DNA from: UBA1858 sp963926275
Lineage (GTDB): Bacteria > Pseudomonadota > Gammaproteobacteria > UBA4575
DNA length: 8,860 nucleotides
Direction of reading: 5' to 3'
NCBI GenBank assembly: GCA_963926275.1
Contig: CAWUWP010000113.1
Location: 1-8,860, forward strand
The notes under the pieces are model-generated. The model was given only the letters and a program-made list of their open reading frames with translations. It was not told the DNA's origin and ran no database searches. This document shows positions 6,578 to 8,860 of this stretch, in pieces; positions within the stretch are counted from its first letter, which is position 1, and each line of letters opens with the position of its first letter. Made by a program: the position numbers and the translations under genes.

Positions 6578-6606
6578 AACAATAAATCAGATTAATTGTT
6601 ATTGTT
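6578..6606. terminator. AT-rich stem between converging gene ends
   Basis: AACAATAA (6578-6585) and TTATTGTT (6599-6606) are exact inverted copies with a 13-base loop. The first arm carries the extended stop of the thioredoxin-like frame, the second the stop of the tautomerase gene. It could act as a weak bidirectional terminator, but the stem is AT-rich and no long T-run follows. Confidence 0.3.
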
Positions 6607-6754
6607 TCTTCCTAAGTATCGTCACCTGTTCATCCGCCATTCCCCAGTTACCTGTATCAACCTCATCAAGTAGATCAGTCACACCTTTTATAAGCGCTGA
6701 TTTTTGCTTGTTAGTGACACCTTCTTTAGTTACTTTAATACTCACATAAGGCAT
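6599..6754 (-). CDS. Short 4-oxalocrotonate tautomerase-like protein with missing middle
   Basis: A 51-residue product beginning MPYVSIKVTKEGVTNKQKSA and ending WGMADEQVTILRKKQ. The start matches the 4-oxalocrotonate tautomerase family, in which Pro2 becomes the catalytic N-terminal proline after Met removal; the GVT..QK..LIKGVTDLL helix and the DEVDTGNWG turn are also typical. Relatives have about 17 more residues between LL and DEV (pattern VLxKxPxxTxVVI), covering the end of the helix and the next strand. Here LLDEVD joins directly, an apparent clean in-frame deletion. The family barrel needs that strand, so activity is doubtful. It lies alone between converging and diverging genes, with only a weak GGG-type ribosome site about 10 bases before the ATG. 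Confidence 0.8.
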   Translation of the reverse strand: MPYVSIKVTKEGVTNKQKSALIKGVTDLLDEVDTGNWGMADEQVTILRKKQ

Positions 6755-6825
6755 GCTACATATTCCCATCTGTTATATAAAATAGAATTCTCATATTACA
6801 CATTAATATCAGTGATCAAAATCAA

Positions 6826-8046
6826 ATGACCAACCCTAACGCGACACCTTTACCCAACGAAATTGATGTACTGATTATTGGTGCTGGGGCAGCAGGTTTA
6901 ATGTGCGCCATAGTCGCCAGTCAGCGAGGTCGCACAGTATTAGTTATCGATCATGCGAATAAGGTTGGCAAAAAAATCCTCATGTCAGGCGGGGGACGTT
7001 GCAACTTTACTAATACCTATTGCGAACCTAGCAACTTCATTTCACATAACGATAATTTCTGCAAATCAGCATTATCTAGATTCACACCTTATGATTTTAT
7101 TGCACTAGTCGAAAAACATAATATTGCTCATCATGAAAAAAAATTAGGCCAACTATTCTGCGACAACAAGTCTAAAGATATCCTAGAAATGCTTTTAAAC
7201 GAATGCAATCACTCTGGTGCAAGAATCAGAACACACTGTAGTGCTGACAATATAAAGGCAATAGATAATCACTACCAAGTAAAAACTAATTTAGGCAATA
7301 TCAACTGTCAATCTCTGGTGATAGCCACTGGTGGTTTATCAATACCAAAAATGGGCGCTACCGGTTTCGGCTATCAAATTGCTCAACAGTTTAACCTAGA
7401 TGTGATTCCACCACGTGCAGCACTAGTGCCGTTTACTGCAGATAAAATATCACTAGAGAAATTATCTGTATTAAGCGGTAGCTCTTTAGCAGTGAATATA
7501 TATTGTAACAACATGAACTTTAAAGAAAACTTACTCTTCACTCACAGAGGTTTAAGCGGACCTGCAATCTTACAAATATCATCATATTGGCAAGATGGTG
7601 ACTGTTTAGAGATAGATTTACTTCCAGAGACAAATTTACTCAAAGTGCTTGATGAGAAAAAGCGTTCACATCCACAATTAGAATTAAAAACAATTCTATC
7701 TCAGTTCATCACTAAGAATATGGCGCAGACGCTTCTCGACCTATGGTTCCCAAGCTCTCGCTTTGCTAACAAAGCGATCAATCAATTCAACTATTCTGAT
7801 TTAAACAAGATAAGCAAACATTTCCACAGTTGGCGCTTCAAACCTAACGGCACAGAAGGTTACCGTACTGCTGAAGTCACGTTAGGAGGAGTCAATTGTA
7901 ATGAAATATCATCTAAAACAATGCAGGCCAACAAACACCAAGGTTTGTACTTTATTGGTGAAGTATTAGATGTCACTGGCCATTTAGGAGGGTTTAATTT
8001 CCAATGGGCTTGGGCTTCTGGATCCGCCGCGGGCGAATACGTATAA
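6826..8046 (+). CDS. FAD-dependent oxidoreductase, BaiN/YhiN (HI0933-like) family
   Basis: A 406-residue flavoprotein. The N-terminal Rossmann motif VLIIGAGAAGLMCA holds the dinucleotide-binding GAGAAG at 19-24. It is followed by the family signature KKILMSGGGRCNFTN (49-63), VIATGG, the insert block LLFTHRGLSGPAILQ, and the closing EVLDVTGHLGG then FNFQWAWASGSAAGEY, which binds FAD at the C-terminus. Length is normal and the frame is intact. Members are annotated variously as aminoacetone oxidase-like or BaiN-like; the physiological substrate is not settled and cannot be read here. The ATG lacks a clear Shine-Dalgarno sequence. It diverges from the short tautomerase gene (71-base gap) and converges with the GAF/GGDEF gene (10-base gap), so it is probably transcribed alone. 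Confidence 0.92.
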   Translation: MTNPNATPLPNEIDVLIIGAGAAGLMCAIVASQRGRTVLVIDHANKVGKKILMSGGGRCNFTNTYCEPSNFISHNDNFCKSALSRFTPYDFIALVEKHNIAHHEKKLGQLFCDNKSKDILEMLLNECNHSGARIRTHCSADNIKAIDNHYQVKTNLGNINCQSLVIATGGLSIPKMGATGFGYQIAQQFNLDVIPPRAALVPFTADKISLEKLSVLSGSSLAVNIYCNNMNFKENLLFTHRGLSGPAILQISSYWQDGDCLEIDLLPETNLLKVLDEKKRSHPQLELKTILSQFITKNMAQTLLDLWFPSSRFANKAINQFNYSDLNKISKHFHSWRFKPNGTEGYRTAEVTLGGVNCNEISSKTMQANKHQGLYFIGEVLDVTGHLGGFNFQWAWASGSAAGEYV

Positions 8047-8056
8047 ATAATCTAAG

Positions 8057-8860
8057 TCAACTCTTCAGTGAATGAAGTTCAGAGTATTGTGATTCACTCA
8101 TCCACTTATCAACCAAGTCGATCAATCTTCCAGATGATTTAAAATACTCTGGCGCAAAACCAAAACTGCCAAGTCTATACTGAGCATGAAAACCATCTTG
8201 CTTACCTTTATTTGCGAGCTGCATTTTTTCTTTCAGCTGCATAAAGACGCGTTTAATTTCAAAAGACTGATTATGAGAAGTTAGCACTAAAAATTTATTA
8301 CTATCAATACGCGCAATAATATCTGAGGATCTAAATGCACTCTTTAGCGTCTCCACAAAGTTAGTCAACATCTCTCGTTCAATCAAACCACCAAACTCCT
8401 TTACTAGGCTCAATAAATTCAGCATTTCGATATAAACAAGTGTTGAATGAAGTTCCTCTTTAGCTGATCTAGCCAAAATATAGTCTGCGACGGAGAGAAA
8501 TCCTCTTCGATTATACAGCCCGGTATGAATATCCCTATCTTCATACCTCAGTGATTGAAGTGCATCTTGAGTTACCATACCAAAATCATATAACGCAGCT
8601 CTATCATCATCGGTCAAATATTTTGGCTTATGATCAATAATACATAACGTGCCTAAATTATGGTTGTCCTGTGACTGCAAAACAAAACCCGCATAGAAGC
8701 GAATATGAGGCTCACCGGCCACTAAAGGGTTATCAAAAAACCTCTGATCCTTAGACGTATCCGATACTTCCATAATTCTAGTATGGGTATCAAGTGTCAT
8801 GGGCATTGTAATGGCATGTGCGCAGAAGGATGATTTTCTAGACGTCTCATGAGCTTCAAG
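8057..8860 (-). CDS. GAF domain protein with degenerate GGDEF domain, N-terminus beyond window
   Basis: The frame is open to the right edge. The visible part starts LEAHETSRKSSFCAHAI, a GAF-domain start (family pattern SFCAHAI), and continues with DTSKDQRFFDNPLV, IRFYAGFVL and LGTLCIID. The gene therefore extends upstream of the internal ATG at 8806. After a linker helix comes a GGDEF-type fold, marked by TGLYNRRGF. The catalytic signature is replaced by DSNKF in ARIDSNKFLVL, and the first metal-binding region reads YIEMLNLLSLVKEFGG instead of the usual D-x-D-x-F-K. It should not synthesise cyclic-di-GMP. More likely it senses a ligand through GAF and signals through protein contact, although this is inference. 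TGA stop at 8057-8059, 10 bases from the converging flavoprotein gene. Confidence 0.87.
   Translation of the reverse strand, partial: LEAHETSRKSSFCAHAITMPMTLDTHTRIMEVSDTSKDQRFFDNPLVAGEPHIRFYAGFVLQSQDNHNLGTLCIIDHKPKYLTDDDRAALYDFGMVTQDALQSLRYEDRDIHTGLYNRRGFLSVADYILARSAKEELHSTLVYIEMLNLLSLVKEFGGLIEREMLTNFVETLKSAFRSSDIIARIDSNKFLVLTSHNQSFEIKRVFMQLKEKMQLANKGKQDGFHAQYRLGSFGFAPEYFKSSGRLIDLVDKWMSESQYSELHSLKS

Noticed and set aside
8063..8077. CTTCA/TGAAG hairpin near the converging ends of the flavoprotein and GAF genes
   Set aside because: Five pairs without a T-run, inside the GAF gene's coding sequence.
1..8860. Reassignment of TAA and TAG to an amino acid throughout the genome
   Set aside because: Intact genes end naturally in TAA (DUF3047, glycosyltransferase, flavoprotein) and TAG (glycosylase), directly against converging neighbours. 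Reading through them would run into genes on the other strand. Gln is also encoded normally by CAA and CAG.

Overview
The window looks like an AT-rich gammaproteobacterial chromosome segment. This rests on family resemblance read by eye: an enteric-type chemoreceptor signalling domain, a DUF3047 secreted protein, a peroxiredoxin-like/thioredoxin-like pair and a BaiN/YhiN-type flavoprotein. I cannot name a species. No tRNA, rRNA, CRISPR array, insertion sequence or phage gene was seen, and no stretch over 300 bases lacks a gene.

Layout: (1) 1-785, plus strand, the 3' part of a methyl-accepting chemotaxis protein, cut by the left edge and carrying two lesions. (2) 811-1488, minus, an exported DUF3047 protein. 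(3) 1603-2217, plus, an HhH-GPD DNA glycosylase of the AlkA type with several hairpins in its coding sequence. (4) 2218-3156, minus, an exported right-handed beta-helix protein split by an in-frame TAG. (5) 3313-4167, plus, an FkbM-like methyltransferase, tail to tail with (6) a GT4 glycosyltransferase at 4169-5284, minus. (7) 5442-6585, plus, a two-gene operon of exported redox proteins, PRX_like1-like then thioredoxin-like, both with in-frame TAA codons. (8) 6599-6754, minus, a 51-codon 4-oxalocrotonate-tautomerase-type gene with its middle missing. (9) 6826-8046, plus, a BaiN/YhiN-type flavoprotein. (10) 8057-8860, minus, a GAF plus degenerate GGDEF protein cut by the right edge.

The most unusual property is the kind of damage. 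Five of the eleven genes carry lesions that keep the reading frame: a TAA and an apparent ~30-residue deletion in the chemoreceptor, a TAG in the beta-helix protein, a TAA in the peroxiredoxin-like protein, a tandem TAATAA nine codons before the apparent natural end of the thioredoxin-like protein, and a ~17-residue deletion in the tautomerase. In each stop case recognisable protein continues in the same frame beyond the stop, and I found no frameshift. The other six genes look intact, and TAA, TAG and TGA all end normal genes here. Recent decay by point nonsense changes is the simplest reading. Nonsense suppression, programmed readthrough and sequence artefact remain open.

Functional links are modest. 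The two redox genes overlap and form an operon. The methyltransferase and glycosyltransferase probably both act in surface-glycan synthesis, although they converge and cannot share a transcript.
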